64,000 nt of DNA from Roseibacillus persicicus (lineage in GTDB: Bacteria; Verrucomicrobiota; Verrucomicrobiia; Verrucomicrobiales; Akkermansiaceae). Made by a program: the position numbers and the translations under genes. The DNA lies in the NCBI RefSeq assembly GCF_014651675.1, contig NZ_BMXI01000006.1, positions 186,001-250,000 of the forward strand, written 5' to 3'. Below, piece by piece: positions 43,291 to 51,652 of the stretch. Numbering within the stretch: position 1 is the first letter of the stretch; each line of letters opens with the position of its first letter. Under the pieces are notes generated by a model. The model was not told the DNA's origin, made no database searches, and was given only the letters and a program-made list of their open reading frames with translations.

Positions 43291-43822
43291 GGTTTTTGTC
43301 GTGTATGTGACAGTCGGACTGCCAATTTTCTCAACTCGCTCTTTTCCAAATGCTTCGAGACTAATTGGGTAAGATCACGAAATTACGCAAATTAGTCCTT
43401 CGGCAGAGCGGCTAGGTTGTTACTGCCGCACCGCCAACAGATTGGACGCATTTCAATCTTAAAAATGGGTATGTCTCCAAATTTCTAGGATTGCGAAGAA
43501 AGGGAATGTTAGATGCAGGCGGCTCGGGAGTAGGGCTGACCTGAGATCGTGAAGGGGCGGGAAGCTTCGCTGAGAAAGTGGTCTCGAGCGGAAGAGATCG
43601 TTTTGTTTCTGGCCGAAAATGCCTTGCGGAACTTCGATTTGGAGAAGGGCCGGAGCTTTTTAAACATTTTGACCAGAAAAATAGGGCAAAGGTTTCGTCG
43701 GAAAGCAGTAACCAGTCAGACCATCCGGTATTTCGTGTTGAATTCAAAGAGGCCGAAAAAAAAATGTCCACTTTTGTATCTAGCTTGCAGTTACATTGTA
43801 ATCTCACGAGCCGAATGCGCTC
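43291..43822. other. 532-bp intergenic region between divergent genes
   Basis: It separates the triple-LamG gene from the giant prepilin-type gene, so it should contain both promoters. gactaattgg (43359-43368) and caaattagtc (43388-43397) form a near-perfect inverted repeat with one mismatch. TTACA-T-TGTAA (43791-43801) is a small palindrome 21 bp before the + gene start and resembles half-sites of BlaI/MecI-type boxes. Short open frames on both strands have no coding character. Confidence 0.4.
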
Positions 43823-46800
43823 ATGAAACCATTTCAACCCATTATGAACTCACGTAGCGGCCATAAACCTAGACGGTCTCAGCAAGGTTTTTCTCTCATC
43901 GCAACAGTCACTATGCTGGTGTTGCTTTCCTTGATTTCAGTCGGTCTCTTAACGCTGTCTGCAGCCACGATTCGGAGTAGTCAGGCAGGGAGCTCCCGTC
44001 AGGAGGCCGAAGCGAATGCCAGATTGGGCCTCATGATCGCGATTGGCGAACTTCAAAAGACCGTCGGTCGTGATCGCTTCATCACGGCGCCGGCAGGGAT
44101 CTTTGATGATTCACTGGAAACCTCCCGTCACTACACTGGCGTGTGGGAGGCGAGGGAGGATCCTCGCGAATTAGGGTCTGCGGATGGCCTCGGGAAGAAG
44201 ATTGACTATGAGAGCCAGGGGGCCTTTCGCCGCTGGTTGGTTTCCAATTCCGATGACAAGGCGTTGGAGCAAGAAGGCTTCTTCGACCGAAGTTCTTTGA
44301 ACAATACCATTGCTATGGTGGCGGACGGAACAGTTGGAAGTGACCCTGACCGCCAGGTTAAGGCGGGTCGAGTGCCCATCGAGAAGAATGGAGAGAAAGA
44401 AGGGGGAAGCTACGCGTGGTGGGTGAGCGAGAATGGCTCCAAGGTTTCCCTAGGTGTGCGTGACTGGGCCACTGCGGGTGACCAGACGGGCAATCGTCCC
44501 GAGATTAAGGTCGGCGATCACCTCATTCGTTCCGGCACCCCCGGGGTATATGGATTGGATGCCATTGAAGAGCTGGATTGGGAGTCGAACTCGGAGACCA
44601 CCAACAAGGTTTTCACCATCGGCACGACCCCATTGGCGTCACAAATCTCCAAGGATGTTCTCGAGGAGTATTATCATGACCTTGCCTTGGGGTCTCGTTC
44701 TCTTCTGACCAATGTGACTTCGGGCGGATTGAAGAAGGACTTGAGCCTCTTCTTTGAAGGGGAGCCCGAGGGAGGCGAGTGGACCGGAAGCATCATTGAG
44801 GGTAATCCTCCGCTGGGTCCGTATGGAAAAGATTCACTCAGTCCCCACGATGAGTTCGACACCGGCAACTGGAAGCAGTTGCGGCAGCACTACTCCATCC
44901 ATAAGACCGATCGCGACTCCCAGGAGAAAAAGTTGATGGCGGGAGCGGCTAGTCTGCAGGCAGTGGACGATTTCTCTCCGACGCCCGGGTTGTCGCATCC
45001 CTATCCCAGTTGGAATCATCAGCGCAAGCTCGTGACACCTGTCGTTCAGCGCATTTGCTACATTCTATCGGTTGGAGTTCAGGACGCCTCCCGCGGTCGG
45101 GTGTCGGCCGAGAAGTTGAATACTGTGACTCCTCGTTTCAAAAACTTCGACAAGGAGCGTAACAAGTACATCCTCACTTTCCACGCCTTTCCAGCGGTGG
45201 TTCTTTGGAATCCATATAACCTGAAGATGGAGTGCCCCGGTTTTTCCGTAGGCAACATGGGGATGTCGGTGGAGCACTCGGTGACTGCTTCGGGCGGTGA
45301 GTTGGACTACCAGTGGATTGACCACAGCTATCAATCCAATGACGCCAGCTGGAACGTGATCGGAATGACTGTCGATACTCCGTTCGAACTCGAACCCGGC
45401 GAAGCGAAAATGTTCTTCGGTTCCGAGGATGTCTATCGCCAGACCAGCCAATTCTATGCTCGCGGCGAGACCGCCCGGCGGGTCTCGAACATCGACTATG
45501 ACCCGAGCGGCCGCGGAGGAGATTTCTCTGCTGGAATCGTGAAGAACGGTGTCATTGGCGATACTTACAATCAGGGCGATTCCAATTTCCCGGGTGAGCT
45601 TTTGCTCAATGGCATGTATCTCAATGCTGAGGACATGGTGGGGATTTCGACCAAAGTCTTCACCCCACAAGGCTCCCGCAATTCCGGTCCCCGTGCGGAT
45701 TACAATGGTCTCGTTTACTACGCGACTTATTCCTCCTTGGACGTGCGCATGATTATGCGGAGCTTTCCCGGAGGGTATCGCACCACTCCGTTGTGGTGGA
45801 CCCAGTGGGGTGGCGGTGGCGGTAATCGCCCGCGTGCTTCCAAGTGGTCGGGTAAAGTCAGCTGGCGCAACGACGAAGGAAATCCGGCTTCCGAACAAGG
45901 CGAGCTATTTTCCCAGTTCTTCGTTCAGGACCTGGTGGGCGGTCAGAAGAAGCCGTTCATGTTGGTCGATCTGCGCATGAAGAGCACCGATGGGGACAGC
46001 GACGAACGCAATCCTAATATCACTTGGCTGCACAACATTCCTTATCATCCCTATTCTGGAATCTCGGGGCAGGGGACATCGGGAAGCGAAACCCAAGGAG
46101 CCGGCAATCTCGCTACAGCTGCGCATGCCCGTCCATACACCATCGTCTACACCCCGGTTCAGTCGGCTTTCGAGGCTTGGAACCAGTTGCAGCTGGGCAC
46201 CGTCGATGGCGAACTTCGTCCTTATATGGGCAACAGCTACGGCCCCAACGGACAGCACAAGGCTGTCGCTACCGAGGTGCCATTGGCTCCTTTGCAGTCT
46301 ATCGCCCAGCTTCAACACGTGCCCCAGGTGCCCATCGATGCGACCCGCTGGTCAGGTTTGAGTTTGCAGAACTATGCCATTGGTAATTCCTTCGCTAATC
46401 CGAATGTTCCTAGCGATGACATCTCCAAGACCGGTTGGTCGGTTTGGTTGGACTCGCGTGTGGACAATGCGGATAGCCGGACAGGAATGCTCGCCGACCT
46501 CGATGGGAAAAAGTGGCACGAGACGACCAATGGGCAAGGTCCGTCTACCGAGCACTTCAAGCCGACCAAGCATCTGGACCGCAGTTATGTGGCCAACACC
46601 TTGCTTTGGGATGACTTCTTCTTTTCCGGCATCGCGGACTACAACGGTAGCGCTTTGACGAATGCGGGAATGGATACGGTCTCTTCAAGCCTGGAGAATG
46701 TGATGGAAGACTTTTTCTCTCAGAAATCCCAACTTCCCAACCCCCGTCTGGTGGCCGATTTGGGGGAGAAAGAGGCCGAGGAAGTGACCCAAGAACTCCA

Positions 46801-47611
46801 AGAACAAGGCGGCTATCGCAAAGTGGCGGCTTATATGGAAATGGAAGGCGGCTTCAACGTGAACTCTGTATCGAAGACCGCTTGGAAAGCATTCCTGGCA
46901 TCCAATCTGAAAAAAGGCCAGGCCACTCTCCTCACGGGCCGGACTGTCCGCCTCAATAATTCTGCCGAGGAGAGCAGCGCTCAGAACTACATCATCAGCC
47001 GCTACTCCGCGGCCAATGGAACTGGCCACGAAGCGAACTCGAGCTCCAATGAAAGATGGTTGGGCTATCGCGTAGTGACCGAGAGCGACCTCGATGCCTT
47101 GGCTGAAGAGATTGTTGCCGAAGTAAAGGCGCGCGGGCCTTTCCGCTCGGTCGCCGAGTTCATCAATCGCCGTTTGGATTCCTCTGATCCCGAACTGGCG
47201 GTGAAGGGACCGCTGCAAGCAGCTCTCGACCGTTCTCCAGTCAATTCGGAACTTGCTTCCGATACGATTTCGAAAAGCGAAATCCGCGGCACCGATTACG
47301 AATTCGAGGAAGCAGCCTTGGTCTCCCGTCATGCGGGAACTCCATCCTACGTTATGCAGGGCGACCTCCTTCAGTCCCTCGGGCCGATGATTCAGGTGCG
47401 CTCTGATACCTTCACCATTCGGGCCTACGGAGAATCTTCGGATGGCGAGGCGCAGGCTTGGTGCGAGGCGACGGTGCAACGGGAAATCGACTGGGTTGAT
47501 TCCACGGACCTTCCCGAAGAAGACTATCTCGAGGTGAGCAAGATTAACCAGGAATTTGGTCGCAAGCTTCGGGTGGTATCATTTCGTTGGCTTTCGCCAT
47601 CGGAGGTCTAG
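43823..47611 (+). CDS. giant prepilin-type protein, Verru_Chthon cassette protein A-like
   Basis: A 1262-residue protein with an N-terminal prepilin-like leader: basic KPRRSQQG is followed by FSLIATVTMLVLLSLISVGLL-type helix. The residue at +5 after the cut is Ala rather than the Glu of ordinary pilins, as in GspK-type minor pseudopilins. Then SQAGSSRQEAEANARLGLMIAIGELQKTVGRDR, typical for the very large Verru_Chthon cassette A proteins of Verrucomicrobia. The remainder is a long mixed domain with many Trp/Gly-rich strands and a C-terminal half resembling GspK-like helix-hairpin modules (VVTESDLDALAEEIVAEV, GPFRSVAEFINRRL). The usual B, C and D cassette genes are not next to it. Confidence 0.78.
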   Translation: MKPFQPIMNSRSGHKPRRSQQGFSLIATVTMLVLLSLISVGLLTLSAATIRSSQAGSSRQEAEANARLGLMIAIGELQKTVGRDRFITAPAGIFDDSLETSRHYTGVWEAREDPRELGSADGLGKKIDYESQGAFRRWLVSNSDDKALEQEGFFDRSSLNNTIAMVADGTVGSDPDRQVKAGRVPIEKNGEKEGGSYAWWVSENGSKVSLGVRDWATAGDQTGNRPEIKVGDHLIRSGTPGVYGLDAIEELDWESNSETTNKVFTIGTTPLASQISKDVLEEYYHDLALGSRSLLTNVTSGGLKKDLSLFFEGEPEGGEWTGSIIEGNPPLGPYGKDSLSPHDEFDTGNWKQLRQHYSIHKTDRDSQEKKLMAGAASLQAVDDFSPTPGLSHPYPSWNHQRKLVTPVVQRICYILSVGVQDASRGRVSAEKLNTVTPRFKNFDKERNKYILTFHAFPAVVLWNPYNLKMECPGFSVGNMGMSVEHSVTASGGELDYQWIDHSYQSNDASWNVIGMTVDTPFELEPGEAKMFFGSEDVYRQTSQFYARGETARRVSNIDYDPSGRGGDFSAGIVKNGVIGDTYNQGDSNFPGELLLNGMYLNAEDMVGISTKVFTPQGSRNSGPRADYNGLVYYATYSSLDVRMIMRSFPGGYRTTPLWWTQWGGGGGNRPRASKWSGKVSWRNDEGNPASEQGELFSQFFVQDLVGGQKKPFMLVDLRMKSTDGDSDERNPNITWLHNIPYHPYSGISGQGTSGSETQGAGNLATAAHARPYTIVYTPVQSAFEAWNQLQLGTVDGELRPYMGNSYGPNGQHKAVATEVPLAPLQSIAQLQHVPQVPIDATRWSGLSLQNYAIGNSFANPNVPSDDISKTGWSVWLDSRVDNADSRTGMLADLDGKKWHETTNGQGPSTEHFKPTKHLDRSYVANTLLWDDFFFSGIADYNGSALTNAGMDTVSSSLENVMEDFFSQKSQLPNPRLVADLGEKEAEEVTQELQEQGGYRKVAAYMEMEGGFNVNSVSKTAWKAFLASNLKKGQATLLTGRTVRLNNSAEESSAQNYIISRYSAANGTGHEANSSSNERWLGYRVVTESDLDALAEEIVAEVKARGPFRSVAEFINRRLDSSDPELAVKGPLQAALDRSPVNSELASDTISKSEIRGTDYEFEEAALVSRHAGTPSYVMQGDLLQSLGPMIQVRSDTFTIRAYGESSDGEAQAWCEATVQREIDWVDSTDLPEEDYLEVSKINQEFGRKLRVVSFRWLSPSEV

Positions 47612-47648
47612 TCTTGGACATTCGCTATCTGTGTTTTAAAATCTTATT

Positions 47649-48323
47649 ATGAAGCTCTCTCACACCCCACTACTATTTTTGGCCGCCAGCTTAATGTCTC
47701 CCGCTCTTTTGGCCGAAGATGAAGCGCGCACAATCAGTTTCCGTGCTGCCGGATTCGGCTGCGGCCGTCAGGTTCTCGCTACCCAACCGGGCGGGGAAAC
47801 ATTCCAGATTTCCAATAACTTTGTCTCCAACCCCATGGAGGTGACCTTGCGGGATCAGCTGTATTTGGATTTTTACGGGGAAAAAGGAGCCTCCGATGGA
47901 AAGCCACTTTTTTCGGTGAAAGTCGCAAAAGGGAATGACGAAGCTCTCGTTATTGTCTCACCCAAAGGAGATTCCGGTCTGGGGGGAATGGTGGTCAACC
48001 TCGATGCTTTGGGTGTCAGAGGAGGTGGGCAATGTGTCTTCAACATGCTCTCTGTGCCAGTCATGGTGGAATGCGGGGAAGGGGCCAAACCCGTGGTCAT
48101 CAGGCCGGGCGCAAAGGAAACCATTAGCCCTCCCAGTGAAGGAAAGGTTCTGCAGACTCTGTATTACGCGGGGGCTAAAAACGAGAAAATCAAGTTCAGC
48201 AGCAGCCTCTTCTTCAAGGACGAGACCGCCAAGACCATCATGTTTTGCTATGCGGAAAAGGGTGCGAAGTTGCCCCGGGTAATGCCCATCGAAATCTACG
48301 ACCGGCCGAAGAAGAATGGCTAG
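47649..48323 (+). CDS. small exported protein, unknown function
   Basis: A 224-residue exported protein just 37 bp after the giant prepilin-type gene, on the same strand. Signal peptide (KLSHTPLLFLAASLMSPALLA). The mature part is beta-rich with several Cys (GFGCGRQVLATQ, GGQCVFNML, ECGEGAKPVVI, IMFCYAEKG), which could form disulfides. It ends in a short basic tail. I recognise no family. Its place suggests it may act with the large protein, for example as a cofactor for its display. The stop is 57 bp before the OmpA-like gene. Confidence 0.6.
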   Translation: MKLSHTPLLFLAASLMSPALLAEDEARTISFRAAGFGCGRQVLATQPGGETFQISNNFVSNPMEVTLRDQLYLDFYGEKGASDGKPLFSVKVAKGNDEALVIVSPKGDSGLGGMVVNLDALGVRGGGQCVFNMLSVPVMVECGEGAKPVVIRPGAKETISPPSEGKVLQTLYYAGAKNEKIKFSSSLFFKDETAKTIMFCYAEKGAKLPRVMPIEIYDRPKKNG

Positions 48324-48380
48324 TCGGTCAGGACAGGATTTCCGGTTCCGTTTCCTCGCACCAGCAGTCACCTTTGGAGG

Positions 48381-49361
48381 GTGAAGATTCTCATCATTCT
48401 ATCAGCACTTCTGCTGATACCCATTGTGATGAAGTTTCAGGAGCGCACGTTTCTTGAGACTTCCGTCCCACGGACCGAGCAAGCCATTTTGGCTGTTCTG
48501 GCGGAGCATGGGGTCGCCGAGCCTTCCGTTACGGTCGATTATCTGGATGTGTCCGTCGCGGGACTGGTGTCGGCTGAGGCCGAGGCCCGTGTCATCGGAG
48601 AAGAAGTGGATGCGATTCGCGGTGTGCGCCTCGTCTCCAATCAGCTGATTTCTCCAGGTTGGTTTGAAATCAAACGTGAGGGGCTGAGCCTGAACGCCTC
48701 GGGCTTGGTCGCCCCACATTGGGTGGATGAGCTTTTGAAAGGGCAAAAGGAAGTGGATGCCCGAGGTTTGGAGGCCAGCAGCAAGGTCCAGATGCTCGGG
48801 AAATCCGTGGTGAGCTGGGGGTTGATGATAGATTCTTTCTATGAAGGCGACGGCGAACGGACCTTCTCCTTGCGAGATGGCCGAGTCACGCTCTCGGGGG
48901 AAGCGACCCCGGAAAAAGCCCGGGAGTGGCTGAGCGAGGCCAGCAGCTTGGTTCCCGGAGCTCCAGTAACATCCAACTTTGAAGTTTTCCCCTCCGTCTA
49001 TCATTTCAACTCCCGAACCCCTCTTTCTCCCCTCGAAGGCGAACCGCTCCGAAGCCTAAGCCGCACGCTTGCCGATAGCCTCATCTCCTTCGAGCCCGTT
49101 TCAACGGAGCCCACCACGGCAGCTCGCGGAAAAATTCAGGAACTGGCAGAGATTTTGCTCGAGACCGACCAGAAGGTTCGTTTCGTATTGGGTGCTCATC
49201 CCGATGCGGGGGGAGAGGCTCTGGCAGCCCGAAGAGCTCAGCAGGTCAAGAGTAGCCTGAAGCAAGCGGGAGTCCCGTCCAGCCGACTGGAGGTCGTCGC
49301 TTTCGAGATGACGGAGGATGGGAGTGGGTTTTCCGGGCAAGTTGAGCTACTCATTCTTTAG
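48381..49361 (+). CDS. OmpA-like envelope protein with BON-like region
   Basis: A 326-residue protein anchored by an N-terminal hydrophobic segment (KILIILSALLLIPIV). GTG 48381 is used because the helix needs a start there; GGAGG directly before it is too near to be ideal. The middle shows two BON/SpoVID-like units (VAEPSVTVDYLDVSVAGLVS, VRLVSNQLISPG; then RVTLSGEATPEKAREWL). The C-terminal part is OmpA/MotB-like (VYHFNSRTPLSP ... LGAHPDAGGEALAARRAQQV, LKQAGVPSSRLEVV), a fold that binds peptidoglycan. The order resembles ArfA-like proteins. It is 4 bp from the coiled-coil gene downstream. Confidence 0.75.
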   Translation: MKILIILSALLLIPIVMKFQERTFLETSVPRTEQAILAVLAEHGVAEPSVTVDYLDVSVAGLVSAEAEARVIGEEVDAIRGVRLVSNQLISPGWFEIKREGLSLNASGLVAPHWVDELLKGQKEVDARGLEASSKVQMLGKSVVSWGLMIDSFYEGDGERTFSLRDGRVTLSGEATPEKAREWLSEASSLVPGAPVTSNFEVFPSVYHFNSRTPLSPLEGEPLRSLSRTLADSLISFEPVSTEPTTAARGKIQELAEILLETDQKVRFVLGAHPDAGGEALAARRAQQVKSSLKQAGVPSSRLEVVAFEMTEDGSGFSGQVELLIL

Positions 49362-49365
49362 TCAC

Positions 49366-50085
49366 ATGGACGCTTTTAAACACTTTTTCTTCGAGCTCGC
49401 TCTTTGGAACATCCTTCTGGTCACCCTCGCATTTCTTTTCGGACTGCTGATGGGGCAGTGGATGTGGGGGCAATTCAAGAAGAAGGTCACTGAGACGAAG
49501 GCCGCCCTCCATGCTTGTGAGGATGAACTCAAGATGTTGGCCGACGACGCCGCCCGCTTGACCGAAGCCAATCGCGAACTCGAAGAACAACAGGGTAGTA
49601 GTCAAAAGGAGTTGGCGGCGAAGCTGAAAAGTTCAAAAAACTCTCTCGATGAAACTCGGACCAAGGTAGAAAAGTTGGAAGCCAAGCTGAAGGCCTTGGA
49701 AAAGGAGGCTGAGGAATTGAAAGCTCAGAATTCTGACCTACTTCAAGATGTGAAAGCAGCTCAAGAATCTCGCGAGCAAATTGCAAGGGAGCTGGAGGAA
49801 GCGCAGGACAAGCTGACCGACACCTCGCAGTCTGAGGAATCTTGGAAAAACGAGCGCAAGGAATTGCAGTCCCAGCTCTCCAGCGAAAAGAGTAAGGCTG
49901 CCAGCTTGCGGGAAGTGGTCGCGGGATTGAAGGTATCGGAGAAGAAGCTGAAGAAGCAACTCGAAGAGCAGGTGGCGGCACTCAATAAAGAGAAGGCCGA
50001 GAAGGCGAAAAAGCCTGACCCTTCCCCGAAGCCTGAAAAGACGGACGGGGACGACGAGTCCGACTCAAGCGAGAAAGGCGACTAA
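49366..50085 (+). CDS. membrane-anchored coiled-coil protein
   Basis: A 239-residue protein. ATG 49366 is 4 bp after the OmpA-like stop. A single helix (FELALWNILLVTLAFLFGLLMGQW, about residues 8-31) is followed by a continuous charged heptad-rich coiled coil (about 35-205: KAALHACEDELKMLADDAARL, LDETRTKVEKLEAKLKALEKE, EEAQDKLTDTSQSEE) and an acidic/proline tail (KPDPSPKPEKTDGDDESDSSE). Coiled coils of this kind commonly act as spacers or scaffolds in the envelope. The stop overlaps the next start (TAATG). No family name is recognised. Confidence 0.65.
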   Translation: MDAFKHFFFELALWNILLVTLAFLFGLLMGQWMWGQFKKKVTETKAALHACEDELKMLADDAARLTEANRELEEQQGSSQKELAAKLKSSKNSLDETRTKVEKLEAKLKALEKEAEELKAQNSDLLQDVKAAQESREQIARELEEAQDKLTDTSQSEESWKNERKELQSQLSSEKSKAASLREVVAGLKVSEKKLKKQLEEQVAALNKEKAEKAKKPDPSPKPEKTDGDDESDSSEKGD

Positions 50086-50585
50086 TGGATTGGCTACAGG
50101 AAAATGGCATCTGGATTGTCACCTGGCTTCTGATGCTCATCGGGGTGGTGGGGACCTTCCTTCCAGTCATTCCGGGCCAAATTCTGATCATCGTAGCGGC
50201 AGGAGCGCACTGGTGGGTCAAGGGCGCTGACTCGAATCTGGGGTGGTGGACGATAACTATTCTCGTCGTTCTCTTCGCGATATCACAGACGATGGAATAC
50301 GTCAGCGGGGCGGTGGGCAGCAAATACTTTGGCGGTAGCAAGTGGGGGATAGGTGGAGCGATTTTGGGTGGATTGGTGGGGCTTTTCTTTGCGCCTTTCG
50401 GTTTGCTATTGGGACCGCTCATCGGGGCCTTTGCCTTCGAGTGGTTCTTTGCCAAAAAGGAAATCGAAGAAGCCGCCCGATCCGGAGTCGGTTCCGCCAT
50501 TGGCACCGTGATGGGAATGGGCATCAAGATTGGGATCGCGGTTGCGATGGCAGGTTATTTAATAGTCGATCTTTTCTGGATTTAG
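50085..50585 (+). CDS. DUF456 membrane protein
   Basis: A 166-residue integral membrane protein with about four helices, matching DUF456: VVGTFLPVIPGQILIIVAA (about 21-39), MEYVSGAVGSKYFGGSKWGIGG and LFFAPFGLLLGPLIGAFA. Gly-rich small-residue helices are typical. Function of the family is unknown. Its start overlaps the coiled-coil stop (TAATG), and its stop is within about ten bp of the RNase P RNA 5' end. It belongs to a three-gene run with the OmpA-like and coiled-coil proteins. Confidence 0.8.
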   Translation: MDWLQENGIWIVTWLLMLIGVVGTFLPVIPGQILIIVAAGAHWWVKGADSNLGWWTITILVVLFAISQTMEYVSGAVGSKYFGGSKWGIGGAILGGLVGLFFAPFGLLLGPLIGAFAFEWFFAKKEIEEAARSGVGSAIGTVMGMGIKIGIAVAMAGYLIVDLFWI

Positions 50586-50591
50586 TCCTTA

Positions 50592-50952
50592 CTGCGCGTC
50601 CGCTCTCCGGATGGCCGCGGCAGTGCTTCGGCGCTGGCGAGGAAAGTCCGGACTCCATAGGGTAGCGTGCCTTGTGAAAACGAGGGACGGTTTCGCGTAA
50701 GCGGAACTGGACGGAAAGTGCCGCAGAAAATATACCGCCCGGCTTGCTGGGTAAGGGTGAAATGGTGGGGTAAGAGCCCACCGCGCCGAGGGTAACCGAA
50801 GTGGCAGGGCAAACCCCACGTGGTGCAAGACAGAACAGGGGAAAGGGCGACCCGTCCGTTGATCCCCGGGTATTAGTCGCATAGAGAAATGGTCATCGAA
50901 GCTGGCAAAGGGCCGGTGGAACAGAATCCGGCTTACAGGAGAGCGGCCGACT
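50592..50952 (+). ncRNA. rnpB: RNase P RNA
   Basis: Catalytic RNA that removes 5' leaders from pre-tRNAs. Conserved blocks are present: GAGGAAAGTCCGGACTCC followed by ATAGGG (P4 5' side, about 50639-50662), GGGTGAAATGGTGGGGTAAG and AGCCCACCGC, the GGCAAACCCCACG region, AGACAGAACAGGG, and near the end ACAGAATCCGGCTTACAG. The terminal P1 stem pairs ccgctctcc (50600-50608) with ggagagcgg (50938-50946). Type A architecture of about 350 nt. Ends are estimated from P1. Confidence 0.95.
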
Positions 50953-51002
50953 TTTGCTTTGCAGAGAAAAATGGAAAAAGCAAAGGGATGAGGTTGGGGG
51001 CG

Positions 51003-51030
51003 GTTGTCAGTTGTCAGTTGTCAGTTGTCA
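51003..51030. repeat. 4 x GTTGTCA tandem heptamer
   Basis: Four perfect copies of GTTGTCA lie about 50 bp after RNase P RNA. Similar heptamer repeats (STRR) are known from cyanobacterial intergenic DNA. The rest of the 50953-51172 gap has copy A of a dispersed motif, and no gene. Confidence 0.8.
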
Positions 51031-51116
51031 GGAGGCGCCCCGCATTTTGGTCGCCATCCGAATGACTCCTTTCGCGCTCTTAATCCCAATCAAATCTCAA
51101 CGACCAGACCTCCATT

Positions 51117-51150
51117 AATCTGGGGTCATCTGCGTCAATCTGCGGTTCAA
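51117..51150 (+). repeat. dispersed AATCTG-type intergenic repeat, copy A
   Basis: aatctggggtcatctgcgt followed by caatctgcggttcaa. Copy B occurs in inverted orientation on the other side of the A-type carrier gene (51584-51612). Confidence 0.5.
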
Positions 51151-51172
51151 TTCATTTCCCGCAAAAACCAAT

Positions 51173-51553
51173 CTACTTACAGGCCGTTCCATCCAACGCC
51201 GGGTCATACTCTGGCTTCTTCCCCTCTTCCGCAGGCTCAAACGAGGTGCCGCAACCACATGAACGCGCCGCATTGGGATTGGTGATCTTAAAACCCGCAT
51301 CGGACAAACTGTCCGAAAAATCCAGGGTCGACCCCGCCAAAAAATCCTTCGAATCTTCGGGAATCAACACCCGGGTCCCTTCCGCTTCCACCACGGAATC
51401 GCCTTCCTGCGGCTCGGACACTTTCATGGTGTAGGCCAGTCCCGCGCAACCGCCCCGCTCAATCGCCAGCCGCAATCCGGCCGTGGCGGGGGCATTCTTT
51501 TTCTGCAAAAGGTCTTTCAGCGCGATGGCGGCTTTGGGAGTGAGAGTAATCAT
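51173..51553 (-). CDS. A-type iron-sulfur carrier (HesB/IscA/SufA family)
   Basis: A 126-residue cytoplasmic protein that receives Fe-S clusters and passes them to apoproteins. The three conserved cysteines are Cys36 (RGGCAGLAY), Cys99 and Cys101 (SCGCGTSFE); spacing fits IscA/SufA/ErpA (35/99/101 in E. coli IscA). The fold begins MITLTPKAAIALKDLLQ. A C-terminal tail of about 20 residues (EEGKKPEYDPALDGTACK) is longer than usual and carries an extra Cys. It stands alone between two inverted copies of a dispersed repeat and diverges from mutL. Confidence 0.9.
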   Translation of the reverse strand: MITLTPKAAIALKDLLQKKNAPATAGLRLAIERGGCAGLAYTMKVSEPQEGDSVVEAEGTRVLIPEDSKDFLAGSTLDFSDSLSDAGFKITNPNAARSCGCGTSFEPAEEGKKPEYDPALDGTACK

Positions 51554-51583
51554 GGGGAAAGCTTAATCCTTCAGCGTATTTTT

Positions 51584-51612
51584 GCCACAGATTACGCAAA
51601 TTTTGCAGATTT
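51584..51612 (-). repeat. dispersed AATCTG-type intergenic repeat, copy B
   Basis: The minus strand reads aaatctgcaaaatttgcgta followed by atctgtggc, matching copy A (51117-51150) in inverted orientation. Confidence 0.5.
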
Positions 51613-51652
51613 CGTTTTCGTCATCGCCGCTCTCCTCTAGCTTGGTGCCCAG

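Noticed and set aside
43412-43857. Small frames of 141 and 102 residues in the divergent 532-bp gap
   Set aside because: No ribosome-binding site, no family features and both strands open at once; better seen as a control region.
45065-45898. 277-residue minus frame inside the giant prepilin-type gene
   Set aside because: Antisense shadow of a GC-rich coding region; no recognisable domain.
51003-51150. CRISPR-like array near the GTTGTCA repeats
   Set aside because: Units are 7 bp without spacers; no cas genes in the window.
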